From assembly GCF_900496995.4 (NCBI RefSeq), contig NC_044018.1, positions 6,286,501 to 6,350,500 of the forward strand: a DNA stretch of 64,000 bases, read 5' to 3'. A program made the position numbers and the translations under genes. Below the pieces are notes generated by a model. The model was not told the DNA's origin. It made no database searches and was given only the letters and a program-made list of their open reading frames with translations. Positions 1 to 13,975 of the stretch are shown here, one piece after another. Every line of letters starts with the position of its first letter. The stretch's first letter is position 1. Source of the DNA: Aquila chrysaetos chrysaetos. Lineage: Eukaryota; Chordata; Aves; Accipitriformes; Accipitridae.

Positions 1-655
1 AGTCCGGCTCCGTCTTGTTTCCCCTGCCTCCTCCAACAAAGTATTTATACACAGTGCTAAGATCCCCCTGAGCCTTCTCTTCCTCAAGCTGAACAATCCC
101 ATGTCTCTCAGCCTCTTCTTCTGTGGCAGATGCTGCAGCGTGTCCATGCCCAGCGCTGGGACACAGCACTCCAAGTGTGGCCTCACCAGTGCAGAGCGGG
201 AAGATCATCCCCCTTGACCTGCTGGCAACGCTCTTCCTAATGCAGCCCGGGGTGCTGTTGAATGCAAAGGCACATTTCTGACTTGTGTTCAACGTGATGA
301 CCACCGGGACCCCAGAGCTGCAAAGCTGCTTTCCACCCAGGTGGCCTGCAGGTACGTGGGATTGTTCCTCCCCAGGGGCAGGACTTCGCATTTCCCTTTG
401 CTGAACTTCATGAGGTCACTGTTGGCCCATTTCTCCAGCCTGTTGAGGTCCCTCTGAATAGCACCGCATCCATCTGGTCTGTCAGCCACTTGTCCTGGTC
501 TTGTATCATCTGTAGACTTGCTGAGGGTCCACACCATTCCATCAACCAGGTCACTAACGAAGATGTTAAACACCGTTGGCCCCAGCATAAACCCCTAGTG
601 CCAACTGCTAGTGACTGGCCTCCAGCTGTATTTCATGCCACTGATCGCAACTCTT
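1..655 (-). mobile_element. CR1 LINE fragment, antisense, with decayed reverse transcriptase
   Basis: Translated on the minus strand, this carries the CR1 ORF2 reverse-transcriptase C-terminal signature. RVAISG...SWRPVTS is followed by LGPTVFNIFVSDLVDG, then TLSKSTDDT (the catalytic palm motif, normally FADDT or similar), then RDLNRLEKWANSDLMKFSKG and CEVLPLGRNNP. The part nearest the left edge corresponds to the sequence just before the LINE 3' region. The copy is dead: an in-frame TAG (595-597 on the plus strand) replaces the Q/G of the conserved VPQG-VLGP block, the ADD alanine is replaced, and the reading frame breaks at about position 289. The 3' end lies beyond the left edge. CR1 is the dominant LINE of bird genomes. 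Confidence 0.9.
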
Positions 656-730
656 TAAGCCTGACATATTACATATACATTACTCTTTTCTCACTTAGAT
701 TCTATATCACATGATCCTGCAAACACTTAC

Positions 731-770
731 ATATATATATATATATATATATACACACAGACACACACAC
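731..770. repeat. Compound (AT)n/(CA)n microsatellite
   Basis: About eleven AT units run directly into CA units, interrupted by a single CAG step. The motif is directly readable. Likely polymorphic. Confidence 0.95.
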
Positions 771-799
771 GAGTATGTGGCTGGCTTTAAAACTGCACA

Positions 800-858
800 T
801 AGTCCTGATCATTTCAGAGTTACTCTTGTATGCGAGCCTGTACAGGATCAGAACTTTT
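800..858. repeat. Possible half of an ancient palindromic MITE-like element
   Basis: The segment TTACTCTTGTATGCGAGCC...TGTACAGGATCAG resembles one arm of the old sauropsid palindromic element whose arms read like GAGTAA...GCAGGATCAGG. Only one arm is visible and divergence is high. Confidence 0.25.
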
Positions 859-3800
859 AAAATAACCTATCTGGATCCAAACAAGAAATATGCATCTGAC
901 CTCAGAATGCCGGGCATCTCACAAACATAGCTGAGAATTATGTATGTCAGGAAACTTACGGGGAGAAAGATTAGAAATGGAAACTATGAATATTTAAGTG
1001 TCTCCTTGGGTTTTTTTAATGTAAATTTCACTGAGGCCAATCTCTTCAGTCCATGTTTTTTTTAAACATTTCCATACCTCTCAAAGTATCTAAGGTATGC
1101 TAATAGTCAGCTTTTATGCAATGCAAGCAAAACTACACCGTTTCAAGTTATCAGAGTTCCTGCTTTGCAAAAATGTCACCTTCCCCAGGTTTTGCACTTA
1201 TTTTTGTTGAGAAGCAAGGTCTCTTCCTGGGTCTTTTCTGAATTAAAAAAGGGAGGGCAAAGGTAGGTGATGAAATGTGCTGTGAAACATAGTTATATAT
1301 GAGGAACCATGCATGTAATGTGTATTTTCATAATGTTCCCAGCAGCAGCCGAACTTCCACTTCAGAAGAACTAGCCTTTCACATTTCTTTTTTTCTATGG
1401 GAGGGAAGATTTCCAGCACTTCTGTGTTTAGTTTCCATATCATGCTGTTGCTGGAAATGTCCTCTTTCCATACAGTACCTCTGAGTCATGGCTCAGTGGG
1501 AATGCTGACTATAATCTCTTGACATTAAGATGTTGCTGAGCGACTAGAGGATATTTCAAGCAGTGGAATTCATGTTCAGCCACATGTTTGGGCTTGACAA
1601 CCAGTTAAACCTTGCTAGAGCAATATTTTTCTATGCCGTTAGTTTTTATACCAAACAAGGTCTGTAGTAACTGGATGCCCCAATTGAGCAAAACTGTTTA
1701 CAAGAAATAAATCACTCCTGGCATTAAGAAAACACAAGGCCCATGACTAGCAAGCACAGCATCATTCAGATCTTTATTTCTCATAAACCTAACCCCCAAA
1801 CATGCGTATTCTCATACACTGTGACTTGCGCTTTGAGTTGTGGTCAGCACATTTCCATAACCCTTTATTATCATGCTTATCTTGTAGCCATATTTAGCTG
1901 CAAATGCATAAGACGCCATTTCACTGCTCAAAAAGGAGAAAAAAAAATGCAGCTGAAGACCTGACACAAGGTAGGCATTTTATTTGCTTAACAGCAAACC
2001 TTAATTCTAATGCAAAACTCCCAGCGATGCATGAGGACCAAAAATTTGGCCCTGAGAATGGTGTGTGGCTTGTGCAAGCCACTGGTGCGCCTGAGTTTCA
2101 GGTCCTGTTTCTACCAACCCACAGCGGATATGAGTTATTACAACTTCTAGCTTGGCTTTCCGGTCTGGAGGTTCCTGAGTTGCACCATGACGTGTCAGGT
2201 AAGTAGGACTCGTCTACGACTTGCGAGGCTGTCAGACCTCGGTGCTGCAGACGAGCTTCCTCTGAGTGGAGGAGGAGCGCAATCCTCCGGTGGCTTGGAG
2301 CTTGGGTTTTCAGACAAATTTCAGACCAGAAGGTGGTTGTTCCATTTCGTTTACGGAGCGGCACCCACCGTTTTGCAAGCCCCAGAGGGCAACTGCTGAA
2401 AGCAGAGAGCACTGAGCAAACCATTTGGAAGAGAAAAAGGAAATGGAGCCCAGCACCTTGCTTGCTTCCCTCTCCGTCACAGAAAGATGCAAGCAGAGTG
2501 CTGGACCCGAACTGGCTGTCAACCTCAAAGCCACAAGGTGACAGCCCTGCCGGTGTCCATTTTTGCATCAAACAGTCCAAGCTCCAGTGACCAGATACAA
2601 TCGCAAGGCCATCTAGATCCCGCTACCTTGCAACGCAAGATCAGACCCTGCTGGAGAGGCTACGGAGACTGATGCTCTTTGGAACAGATTTTTTTTTTTC
2701 CCAAGCTGCAAGTTTCTCATCTCATCTCAGATAAAATTGATGTTAGTCCTCTGCGTGATGCATGTAGTTGTTAGTTCCTCTTTTATAACATAAGGAAAAC
2801 AGTACTTGCATTTTAATGCCCGTAATCTCATCCCTCCAGACAGCTATCTTTTAGCACCAGAGCCTGCTTCTTCCTCTCTTTCTGTACTCTCTTTTGTGTA
2901 AGACGACCTTGATTTTTGACTCAGACCTCTCATTTCCTCACCGTAGAAAAGAAAAAAAAAGTTATTTTGAGACTTTAAGGTCCCACGCTACAGAACTTCA
3001 CAAATTTTTTCTAATATAGGTATTAAAATGGTACCTAAAGCAGATAGCAACTGCTCCAAGAGAAAGTCTTTTACTTAAATTATATGTGTCACATGGTTCA
3101 TTGTTTTATGTGCATTGCTTCTGTTTTGAAACATTTTGAAAAATGTCCTAGTGGTTCTCAGCCCATTTTACTAACTCTGTGGATACCCACTGAAATCAGC
3201 AAAAATATTTTTTCTTAACTTTTAATAGAAATAATTATGAAAACTCTCACTTCTGTAGACAAATTAACAAAAACATTTGTCAGTCAATCTCAATGTGTGC
3301 AGAAATTCTGGTTACTATAGGGCAGGTGACTGACTAGATTTTACCTGTGATACTTCTGGTTCTAAAAGCATGGCTTACATCCACGAGAGACAATTTTCTG
3401 TATTGTTTTCAGTTACTTACTTAATTTTAAACTATTTGCTAATTTTCCCATCCTCAAAATGGCTCTTTGAAGATGTACGTTACCAGAGTGGCCAAAGGAT
3501 CCCACTCAGAATATCTATATTTATAAAAATAAATTAGATGGGGTCAGGCCCTTTTCTCTGGTCCTGGGGGCAAATGGCACAGCATAGATCATGTCCATGT
3601 CTTCTCCTCCCTCATTCCCCAAAACCCCAGTGGGTCACTGTCTGCGCTGCTTACCAGGAACACCGTGCAGTAGCTGGCCGGTACGGACCAGGTGAGTGCT
3701 TGTTGGCATCCATGAAAAGCATGCCAGAGAGCACTTTTGATCATGGGATCCTACGCCTGATGGGGTAGAGTTTAAATCAGCCCCATGATACTAATGACTT

Positions 3801-4599
3801 TGTTCTCTCATCTTAATAATATTTTTTTGTGGGCAGAATTTTAAGGAAGAGTTGCTCCATCATACTTCAATTAAGCTGTGCTTATCTTTTTAAAAAAAAA
3901 AAAAATGACCAATCTGATCTAATATTTGCAGTAATGTACACCTGACACAGGCTGAGTTTGAGTGCAAAGGTTTAGCAGAAGTTAGTTTTCCAGATTTTGG
4001 AGATTTGTGCTTGCTTATATTATTGAATAAAATATAATCCTAGAGAGATAATCCAGAGACCCTCCTTTTTTATACTTTGGCTGTGGACTGCACAGACCTA
4101 GAAAATTTTGCTTTTGAGCCAATAACGGAAGCAAAGGTGAATATTGCAGTCCCAGGCTCCCTCACATAAACGCAGGAGCTGGACTCCCTGTGTGGGCGCA
4201 GGTTTCAACTCCGTGGGCAGAATTCCAGGCTCGGTGGCGAGTGCAGCAGGTAGATCTCGTGAGACGCATGACGAGAAACTCTATGGCTATCAAGTGCTTT
4301 AAGATGTCTTTGAAGTCTCAGCTGTGAATAATCATAACATTTCCACAAAATTGACGTAAATTCTATGGTGATTATACTCTGTTCACCTTAACTGTGGAGC
4401 CTGAGGTATAAAGCTGTGGCACTGAGTGGCAAGTGTGCTCGTGAAATTGGATAGCCCACGCTGTAATTTGTAAAACTGGAGTGCGTGTTTGGCCATTGGA
4501 TAAAATTGGAACAGCTTAACTTTATGTCATAAGTCCTAATAATATTAATAACACTTTTTTCCTAGATGGTCATTTTTGCCAATAATCCTCGAAGTATTT

Positions 4600-4738
4600 T
4601 ACAAAGCTGACAAGTATAATTAACTCTAGTTTATAGGATAATAATTCGAGGCACAGAGAAATGAAATTTCTGGTATTAGGACTCACAGTCTGAGTTTTGC
4701 ATACCCTGCACACCAGACTGCTTTCTCGGTGATGTTAA
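4600..4738 (-). repeat. Old MIR-like SINE, antisense
   Basis: The plus strand shows TTATAGGATAATAATTCGAGGCACAGAGAAATGAAATTT, then TAGGACTCACAGTCTGAGTTTTGCATACCCTGCACACCAGACTGC. This follows the reverse complement of the MIR consensus (attttacagatgaggaaactgaggcacagagaggtt... then the tRNA-derived head). The ATCCTCGAAGTATTTTACAAAG just upstream fits the MIR/L2-type 3' tail. MIR is an ancient amniote SINE, so high divergence is expected. Confidence 0.6.
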
Positions 4739-7700
4739 ATCCACATTTTGGACCAGCAGATTCTGAATTAATGTCTTTTTCTACCCCAATGCCCTCTTAA
4801 TATTGTATACATATCTGTCTATAAAGGACTTTTAGGCTGGTTACTAAAAAAACCAATTTGTTAGTGGAATATTGTTTTACTTCCAAAGCCCTGTGAGAAA
4901 AGAAAGCAGGTGAAAAGAAAGCAGGATAACTTTTTGAATGCAGCAATATCACTTGTGAGGTCAATTTGCCTTTTCTAAACTGTCCCAAGAACGGTTGTTC
5001 TTTAGAGATAGTGAAGTAGGAAAACACAGCACATTGGCATAAACCCCTTAGATAAATTAACAAAAGTAATTAGCAGGTATGAAACACTCAACCAGCTCTA
5101 CTCTTTCTCTAAGCTCAAGTGTTGCCTTCACCCTCTCACACAGCAGTAAATAGGAACAGAGCCCGACGTACTGGGTTTAAAGGTTCATACACTTCCTCCT
5201 CCCCTGCCCAACAAAGAAGAGAGATGTCCAAAATATTTCCAAAGCTAATTATAATGGAGCCAACCACAAGAATGTCCTGCCATTTCACAGTGGCTTGTAC
5301 CAAGCTGGTCTCGCTGTTTTCCCAGTGGAGTTGAGCAGAAGAGTTGCAGCGTGCTACACTTCGACCTCAGCCCCATCAGCCCTTTCCAGCCTCAGGAATC
5401 TCAGGGTAATTTATGACCAGCTGCCCTCTGCCTCTGTGGCCATCTAGGTAATTAGCAGTGTACCGGAGGGGACTTGCTAAGGGGTGAGAGCCGTGCACTT
5501 TGGATCACCCTGCGTCATGGATGCACGGATCTCTTGGAGCACTTGGTGCCGAGTTTGCGGGCAGACATGTCATCTGCATGGCACTGCTCCATCTTTGAAA
5601 CACACCACTGGAAATCCAGGAAGACTACACCAGTGTTTGTTCTTCTTTTCTGACAGCTTGGCTTTCTCTAGAGTTTTTCAAGACCTTTCTCTTGGCTTTG
5701 TTAAAAGTGGTTTCCAGCTCAAACGTCCCACTTTTAACAATATCCTTCATTGCACAGCTGTTGGGGGATTAGTGGAGATCAGACAGGAAGGGCAAGAGCC
5801 ACAAAAGGTCTTGGGTGCTTAACTTGTCCTCACTATCCCTCTAAGCTCCTATGAAATCCAAATCCCTGCCTTACCTCCCACCAAACCTTGGACATGCCTC
5901 CAAGGCACCAGCAGCTGTATTCCCTAAGTTTGCCACAAATCCTTGCTCCTGACACTGCTAAATAGCAAAAAGCCTAACCCGTGCTGCATCTCTAAATCGT
6001 TCAAACCTCTTTTAAGTGTACGCCCGTACCTAGGGCGTACTTCTAGAGAGGAATCTCTAGCCCTCCTTTAACACCGCTTGGAGTGGCACATACCCCCTTT
6101 GACAGCACCGGGAAGAAGCTGGCAGGAGCACTGATCCTCACCTGCAGAAGAAATGCACAAGCCCTTAGCTCTATACCATTATTTATAGGACATTGTCCTA
6201 TAACATATACGTGGCTTTCATATCCTGGCCTATAGTAGAGGAAGCCTGTGTTTCCTCCCACTATGACACTCTTTTTATAGCTCTTCATAACTTTGTAAAT
6301 TTAACCATTTGGGCTGAAATTTTACAAACGTGGTTCACCTGTTTCCAAAACAGAGCCCAAGAAAAAAAAATATCCATTGTTTTACAGTATAAAACACAAC
6401 AAAACCCAAATAGGTGTTTCATTAAAAAATTCTACTATCCCTCTTCTCTGGAGCAGAGATTTGGAATTCAGCAAGGGGCTTACCCTAATGTCAGAGACAT
6501 GCCTTTTCCTGCGAAAACCTTCTCCGGTGAAATTATCCTACGAAATGAGCCTTTGGGAACTCTGAGGTCGCGCACACTCCACAGAGACTTTTTTTCAAGT
6601 TTAACAGCTTCGGAGTTTCCTCCAGCCCTGAGCCAAATATGACTTTCCAGATAATTTGCTGCTCTTGGCTGTGGAAGGGGTGCTGGTAATGCTGGGGGAG
6701 CTGGGGGACGCCTCTCGTGTGCTCCCATTGCTCCTCCTGCTGGAGTCGAGGGATGCTGCTGGGGAGGGAGATGGGTAACATGGCTAGTCGGGTGGGAGGT
6801 GGCTCTAAGCAGGGCAGGGGAAAAGGCAGACCCTCAAATATGGGTTTTGACCCAATTGTTGCTGCTGGGGTTGTCTGTTAAGGTTTTTCCCACAATTACT
6901 GGAGTTGGCGGTTTATACAGTTTTTTAACTGAAAAATGAACTTTCCGTGCAAGCTTTACGTGCTGTCAGCTGGAAGAAAAGAAGTAATTCTAATTACCAG
7001 GGGAGATATAAGAACAAGTGTTCGCAGCACCAAGAGCAGGTATCACAGCAAGAAAGCAGATGGGGCCTCTTACACCCCTCTTTTCTCCCCCTGTAGTGCC
7101 CTACTCCATTTTCCCACATCCTCCCATCAGGTACGGTACTGCCTTACGGCAGATCCTGGGTCTCTACACTTCTCGTTCACTCCTGAGACTACTGATCCTG
7201 AGCACTGGGTGAGATTGAGATTGTTTGGAAGAGATAGGAAGTGATCATTTCATTCAAGATGTTATCATGGACCTTCTGCACATGGAAAGAAAACTGAGGT
7301 TGCAAAGGCTACCTAAACTGTGGCTTTTCATAATTTCTTGCTTGCCTTTGTGACCTAAAGCTCTTGAAGCATAGAGGGATGTGTGCATGCATATGTATGT
7401 AACGTACTTTTTTTCCCAACTAATTTGTGTCTGGGTTAACACAGACATCAGACTGTCTAGTGTGAAAATATACAATATACTAGGTAAAAATGCAGTCAGA
7501 AACTGCCATTTTGCTATGAGTTGCAAAGCTGAGAGACACCACAAATAGGATAACAAGGAGAGTTTCATGAATCCAGTTGCTCAATAACCTAATGCAGCTT
7601 TTTCAAAGCCTCAGTGGTGGATTCCTGTCTCCAGGCTCTCTTGTGGTCAAGGAAGTGTGAGGAGCCACAAATGACAGCATGTTCTTGGCAGCAGCATGCC

Positions 7701-10700
7701 AGCTTTGCAAGTCTTGTAGGACTCTGGTACTTCAGGACCTTAGATTTTCATTCACTGCAGAAGTAAAAAAAGCATGTGCCTGGTTTTTTTTAATTTTCTC
7801 TGTCTCCTGCACTTCATGCACACCCTCTGGTTTGTATGTGTGTGTCTGAGAATGAAAGAAGAAGCTGATGGATCTATTTCACATCACTTTTCAGTAACAT
7901 TATTAGATGGAAAATGAAAAAAATGAAAACTCATCAAGCAATAGAAAAGCATTTTTAGAAATAGAGACAGCAGACAGAACTGAAAATAGCTGTCTGAGAT
8001 GGCATCAAATTTGATATGAACATACTTGAAATTTCTCAGTGAATATGGAAGGGAACACAATTATTATATATAGTTGTGACAGAGGGTGGTAGGTGGCTGG
8101 GTATTCACTTTGAATTTCACTACAGTAGTTTTCTAGGTAAGTATCTCTCACCACAAGAAATACTCAATGTCTGAAGTCCTTTCTAATTGTAAAGACAAAA
8201 GCTTTTATATTGGATACTATGTGAGAAGACTTGCTGGATGACATCCTTGGTGAAAGAAGGTGTTCAGAAATTACTCCTGGTAAAGGGCAGAGGACTAAAG
8301 CACATTTCCCTCACCACAAGACTAACTCTTTACTGTGCTGTGGGTGGCTGCTCTTTGAGACACTGGGGAAGATAAGCTCCTCCAGAGCTGGAGAATACCA
8401 GAGCTTCCTCTTGAGCTGGCTGAAACCAAGACAATTAGGTTAAAAAAAAAAAAAAAAAAAACCAAAAACAAAACTCAAAGATCAAGGTGAAAATCCTGTT
8501 CCTTTAACCATGTCTTTCTAGACAGTAATACATAACTAAAGTTAAAACTTCCTTTGGGAGACAGAGGGATTCAAAACTCTGCTTTGGACAGTTCAGAATT
8601 TTTATGGGCTTAGACACACAAGGTGCACACAAAGAGCAAGGGAAGATAAACAAGAAGTAATAAACTTAAAATTCAACAAGAACAATTTAGGTTTGACATG
8701 AGGACAAACTTTTTAAAGCTAAGTCAACATATCCCTTGGGAATTTAAGTTTGTCATTACAGGGTGTTTGTTAGAACAGGTAAACATGTCAAGGCAAACAT
8801 GGATGATGTTCAGCCTTGTCTTCAATGTCTTCTTGAAGTCTTTTCCAGACTTTTAGACTCATATTCCTCTAATTCTGAGATGTCACATGCACACATGTAA
8901 AACTACATCAGAAACACAGTAAGATTACAAAGCAGCTTCAAAATGTTTCTAAAAACTAGACTACGCTTCTCTGTGTAATCTTCCTATCTTTAGCCCCCTG
9001 CACACATGCATGATGGGACAGCCAGCAGTATTATTATTGCCTGTCTGCCATTTTCAGTAGTAGCAGTAGCATCGGGGCTGGTTTGTCTTTTTTCTGTCCT
9101 TTACTAATATTCATCAGACAGACTTACAAGGAGGGACTCAACTTGTCCTGAATGTCCATATTTTGGCCACAGACATCCTCCTGTGGCAAGCAGGCCTGCT
9201 TAGACACCCCAACATCACCCATCCCAGCAGAGTGTCTGACACAGAGGGGAACTATCAGGAGGACTTCAGAGTTGGGGAGGCTCCTGCGGGATACAGCCTG
9301 AGCTTTTCTATATAGAACTATAAATGCACACCCAGAATGTGGTGTAGGTAACAGTGGTGGGAATATCCCAGCTGTCTGTCTTTGATAATCCCTGAGTGTC
9401 TGAAATTCAGAAACACACACAGGGAGAGGAGGAACTACAATAGCATGGTGTACAGACATGGGGGCTATATACCACGTCCCTTTCTACTCTGGACCTAAGT
9501 GATGATCAAAAGGTAAAGTGACCTTTGCAATGCACCTGGCAGTGACTGGTCTGGATCTGCTACCAAAGCAGATCATTTTGTCCGTCAGTCTCAGGCTTGT
9601 TCCGCTAGCTGTTACGGTGGGATGGATTTAAGACCAGTTTTGGAGTAGATACAAATGTAATCGTGTTTCACCTCTTTGCTGCTAATGGTGCGACTAAAGG
9701 TGTTTGAATGATACAAAGAGACTGAAGAGATGCTGTAGACCTTTTGCTGAGGTGATCTTTGATTTGGATCTCCTTCTGCAGAGCTTGGACAAAGACCGTC
9801 AGTTCTACCATGAATGTGCTTGCCTTGTGACAAGTCAAGATGACTGCATATGTCCATGACTTGTATGTGTAAGCACATAGCTTTGCTTGATTGTCTGTAA
9901 CAAAAATGCCCTTTGAAGGGCACTTTTAATTGCCTTTTTTACCAGCAAGAGAGGAATGAATGAGATAGATTACAGAAACCAGGAGGACCTTCCAGTTTGC
10001 TTGGCAAAATCTTTGAAAGATTTAATCATGTATCAGCATTGTTTCAGTCAAAACAGTAAAGGTGCAATAGAAATTCTGGTACGTCTCTATAAATTTTCTA
10101 AATTTGTATGGGTGTGAAGATTGTATCTATGGTTTCAAAACCAGCTAGAATCTGCAATGCCTCAGAGGAACCACTTTGTTGAAGTGATGACTGCTTAGAT
10201 GAGTGGTTATAATCTGAGTCAACGCTTCCCCAGATACAGAGATGAAGAAGACACTATAATAATTGTCAAAAATTTATGATCTCAGAATTAGTGGTTTAAC
10301 TCCCCTTTTGCAGATATTAGCTCCTTTTTTGCAGCTCCATTTTTACACTCAGCTCTGCTTCATTTGACACAAACTTAATAGGCAACTCTTCCATTTCTTT
10401 TTCTGCTCCTCATTGTTACATGTGCATTAATAGACACAGGAGCCTTGAGGAAAAAAAACTGTCTGTAATGAGATAACTAAAGACTGCATCATAATTTACA
10501 ATGCCAGAAGGCAATGTTTTGAAGTTGATTGACATCCTTAATTCTGGCATTTATCAGCTTTTAACTGCTTGATTCTACAACTATAAAATGTTCTTTCAGG
10601 TTGGTTGGATTATTTATTTATTTATTTTTAAATGTAATATCCTAGGTCTCAAAAACCCCCACTGTCCCTTCCCTCTCCATGGTTCATCAGGTGCCATCGT

Positions 10701-13700
10701 GCTGGCATTCACCTGGGTCAGGGGAAGGACTGGACTCTATTGATACAGACTATGGACCAACCACTATTAAAGCTAAAAGAGAAAGCAGCAGTGGGAGTAA
10801 ACTGTCATCTTCTACCAGAGCTGCGTAGAGGTGAGAAAACTTCACCAGTAATTTTCACAGACATTTACTGACTTCAAAGGAATAATGAGCAATAGAAATC
10901 CTGGGAGTCATCCAGACTGCAATGGGCAAAAAAACAGGGCTTGTTCCTTCTTCCCCTTCCTCTCTGACTTCTCTCAGTCTCTTTCCTACCTCTGACACTT
11001 TACCTAATCCCATCCTTCTGCCCTACACTGTCTCGAATACAGCTGCTCAACACACAGCAGAAAATTATCTGGTGTCAAATTGTGCATGTGTGCATTTAAT
11101 GATACCCTGGATGAACAGACTGAAGAACAGCAAGACAGACAGACAAATAGATAAAAGCTCCTAAATAGGTGGGCCAGCACAAGCAGAGGTATGCTTTTCT
11201 TTGACCCGCTAAATATCTGATAATAGATTTCATATTCTCACTGTGTTCAAAAACTGCATTAAAAATATTTAGGGACACGTTATACTAAATTTACAAAATC
11301 TAGAGTCAGCACTTGTTCACACACATCAAAGCCCCATATAAACATGGGCACATTTGACTCCGTAGTACAGATGCTAATGACTTTTTTTTCCATAGAGGTT
11401 TTCTTTTTGGTCACTCATGTGGTGGAGGAGATAATTTTCAAGAAGCACAGTAAGTAAATTCAGTAAGGCCCAAGGAAGTGGGTATTGTCATCTGTTAACT
11501 ACCATGTTGAGCTTTGAAGTTAGGAGAAGCCACACTGCTCACCACACCGCCATGGTCAATTTTTGAGTGGTAATGTCTTCCTCCAGATGTCATTATGTCA
11601 ACCACTGTAATAATGTGCTCTTTCTCTAGCTTTGAAGGTTTTTTTCCGATCAGTGTCTAGGATTTTATCGGAAGAGTCATGGACCTTAGGGGAACAACTG
11701 CCAAAAACTCATTGTGAAATTCTGCAGGATCAGATTACTGTGGTGGAGAGAGGGTGAGAGTCCAAGACAACTTTAGACAAATCTGTCTAACTCAGTTTAT
11801 TTGATACAGGTTGCAGGATTGCACAAAGCCTTATTCCCCTATCGATAAGAAAAGATTGCTGCTTAATAGCAAGACAATTATATGACTGTATCCCGGCTCA
11901 ACAGAATGGACCTTGTAGTAAAATCATTTTGTTCCCTTAAGATAGTAATTTTCTATTAATATGAAGGTACGGTGTAAAAAAAACTTTGTAAGAATGATGT
12001 TTTATGAATGACTAAATGTTCATTAACTATTTATTATTCAGATATCATGTACTGACAAGGCATCATGGCTTGTGCTCTAATGCTTTTTCCTTTACCTCTT
12101 TAACCTCTTTATCTTTTGAGTAACTCCCTTTCTGTGGAAAGAAAGACTCCTTCATGTCTGTCATGGCTGTGAAATGAAAATTAGCTCACTTAGATCCTCA
12201 TTGTCTCAACTAAAATATGAACCAGAGCTAGCCAATACCCCTGTGTAGCATCCATTAGCACATTACACATACAGTGCTACGTACCAATGGTCAAACAGGA
12301 AGACTGTGAGATGACCAGAAACTGAGTTTATGTATCCTATACCCAGCTCCAGTGCCTTGACCACAACACCATCCTTCTCTTAAATCAGTCACATTTGGTT
12401 TTGGTTATCCAAAAATCTCATTGATGAGGTTTTGCATAAGCAGAAGAGCACCAGCATCAGGCTAGAAGTAGCAGTCAGCTGAACTATTCCAATCCTAATG
12501 GCTTCTGTGGGCTTGAATTAGTGTTAATGAGGGCAGGATTTGCCCTTCTGTTACTTGGCCTACAAAAGGATTTCGGTATGCAACACTTGAGAGATAAGGA
12601 TAAAGGGAGAAAGATGGTCAAGGTAGGGATTTGTGCACGTCAGCTACTTGCTCTTTTTGTTCAGGTTTCTTTTTTTCAGGTGGTAAAATCTCATGGTCAG
12701 TCATTCCTTGAATACGTTGGTCTTGCATCAGCTTTTTTCAGGATAAGAAATATTATTAACAGCAATTCATGTGTACTCATATGTTTCAGTCAAGGCTTGT
12801 ATGAAGCCCATATAAAGAGGTTCTCCTTGAACTCAGGTGACTGTGGTCTGTAGGTGGAGAGAGAATTTGGCTTCCAGCCTAACTGCCTTCAGGAAACATG
12901 CTCTGGCAACCTATGAGGACTGAACAATTTTTAATTCAACGAATCTTGGTAATCTGCACCTAAGAACTACCTGAAAGAGATTTTGTTGAGTTTATACCTA
13001 TTTTTAATAACTATAGAAGCTCAGGAGAATTCCAGAAGTAAGATCAAAACTGATGTGCAAGTGTTTAAGGCAGAACAGTGAGATGATGCGGATAGATAGC
13101 TAAGACTGATATAATTTCAATTCATGGCAAAATTAAAGGAATGCAGAAAAGTGATTCAATAAGTAAAGAATTTAGAAATAAGGTGTAATTGGGGCCATTC
13201 AGTAAGTTCAAATTAACCTCATTCTCTTTTGAAACAACACATTTGGTCTATAATAATATCTTCTGAGATATATGAGGTATATAGGCCTTTCTAAGGTCAA
13301 TTGACTGTGCCGCCATTCTCCTTCAACCATGAGCATTGCACAGTCTCAATAGCACATATGTGAAATAGATTAAGAAATTATTAGCTAACGGATCTCAGAA
13401 ATGGGAATGTCAACAGGAAATTAGTTTTGAATATGGTACATCCACTGGGCTCCTACAGAGATTAGTGTAATGTGTCATATCATTCAGTGCTTTGATCATT
13501 GTTCCAAAAACAAGTATAAAAATTGCTGCTCATAAAATTTTCAGATTACACAAAATTTTCCAAGCGGCTAAATAGTAAATGAAAACAGAGCCTCAATACC
13601 AAGTGATTTGGATCATTTGGTAACGTCATCCCAGTCAAACAAAAGATGGTTTAGCAGATACAGGTGTAAGTATTGCTCTACAAATAAGCGGTGCAGACCG

Positions 13701-13975
13701 TGCACAAGATCTTCAGACCAGCAACAGATGCCTTTCTGGAAAAGATGGGTAGTTACATGAAAGTTATGCTTTGGCCAGGCAAAACGTGACCCAGGATGGG
13801 TAATGAAGTAAACTATAATGGTCTGTTATGTACAATGGGTGAGATCGCATTATTTCAAAGTAAGTTTTCAGTTTTAGACCACAAGGACAAAGTTCACCTG
13901 ACCACAGGTATATGCTTAAAATAGAGATCTATGAATAGAAATAGTCACTCTGGACTCTCTTTATAGTTGCAGAAG
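4739..13975. other. Gene-free stretch
   Basis: About 9 kb without a recognisable gene. A tandem 13-base duplication (GAAAAGAAAGCAG twice) lies just upstream at about 4897-4923. An A20 run lies at 8442-8461. Open frames here are below about 150 codons and lack domain signatures. No old repeat was confidently recognised. Confidence 0.55.
8442..8461 (+). repeat. A20 homopolymer run
   Basis: Twenty consecutive A residues followed by CCAAAAACAAAAC. No recognisable retroelement body precedes it, so this is not evidence of a processed pseudogene. Confidence 0.9.

Larger units (their letters stand above)
656..4599. other. Gene-free stretch
   Basis: AT-rich non-coding sequence. It contains a compound TA/CA microsatellite near 731-770 and short A or T runs. 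Overlapping open frames at 1904-2206 (+) and 2098-2580 (-) show no recognisable domain. A perfect-looking splice donor CAG|GTAAGT lies at 2196-2204 (+). Nothing else identifiable was seen. Confidence 0.6.

Noticed and set aside
2098..2580. 160-codon minus-strand open frame
   Set aside because: Composition resembles translated non-coding DNA; no family signature.
8442..8461. Possible processed pseudogene tail (A20)
   Set aside because: No coding homology or repeat body precedes it and no target-site duplication was seen.
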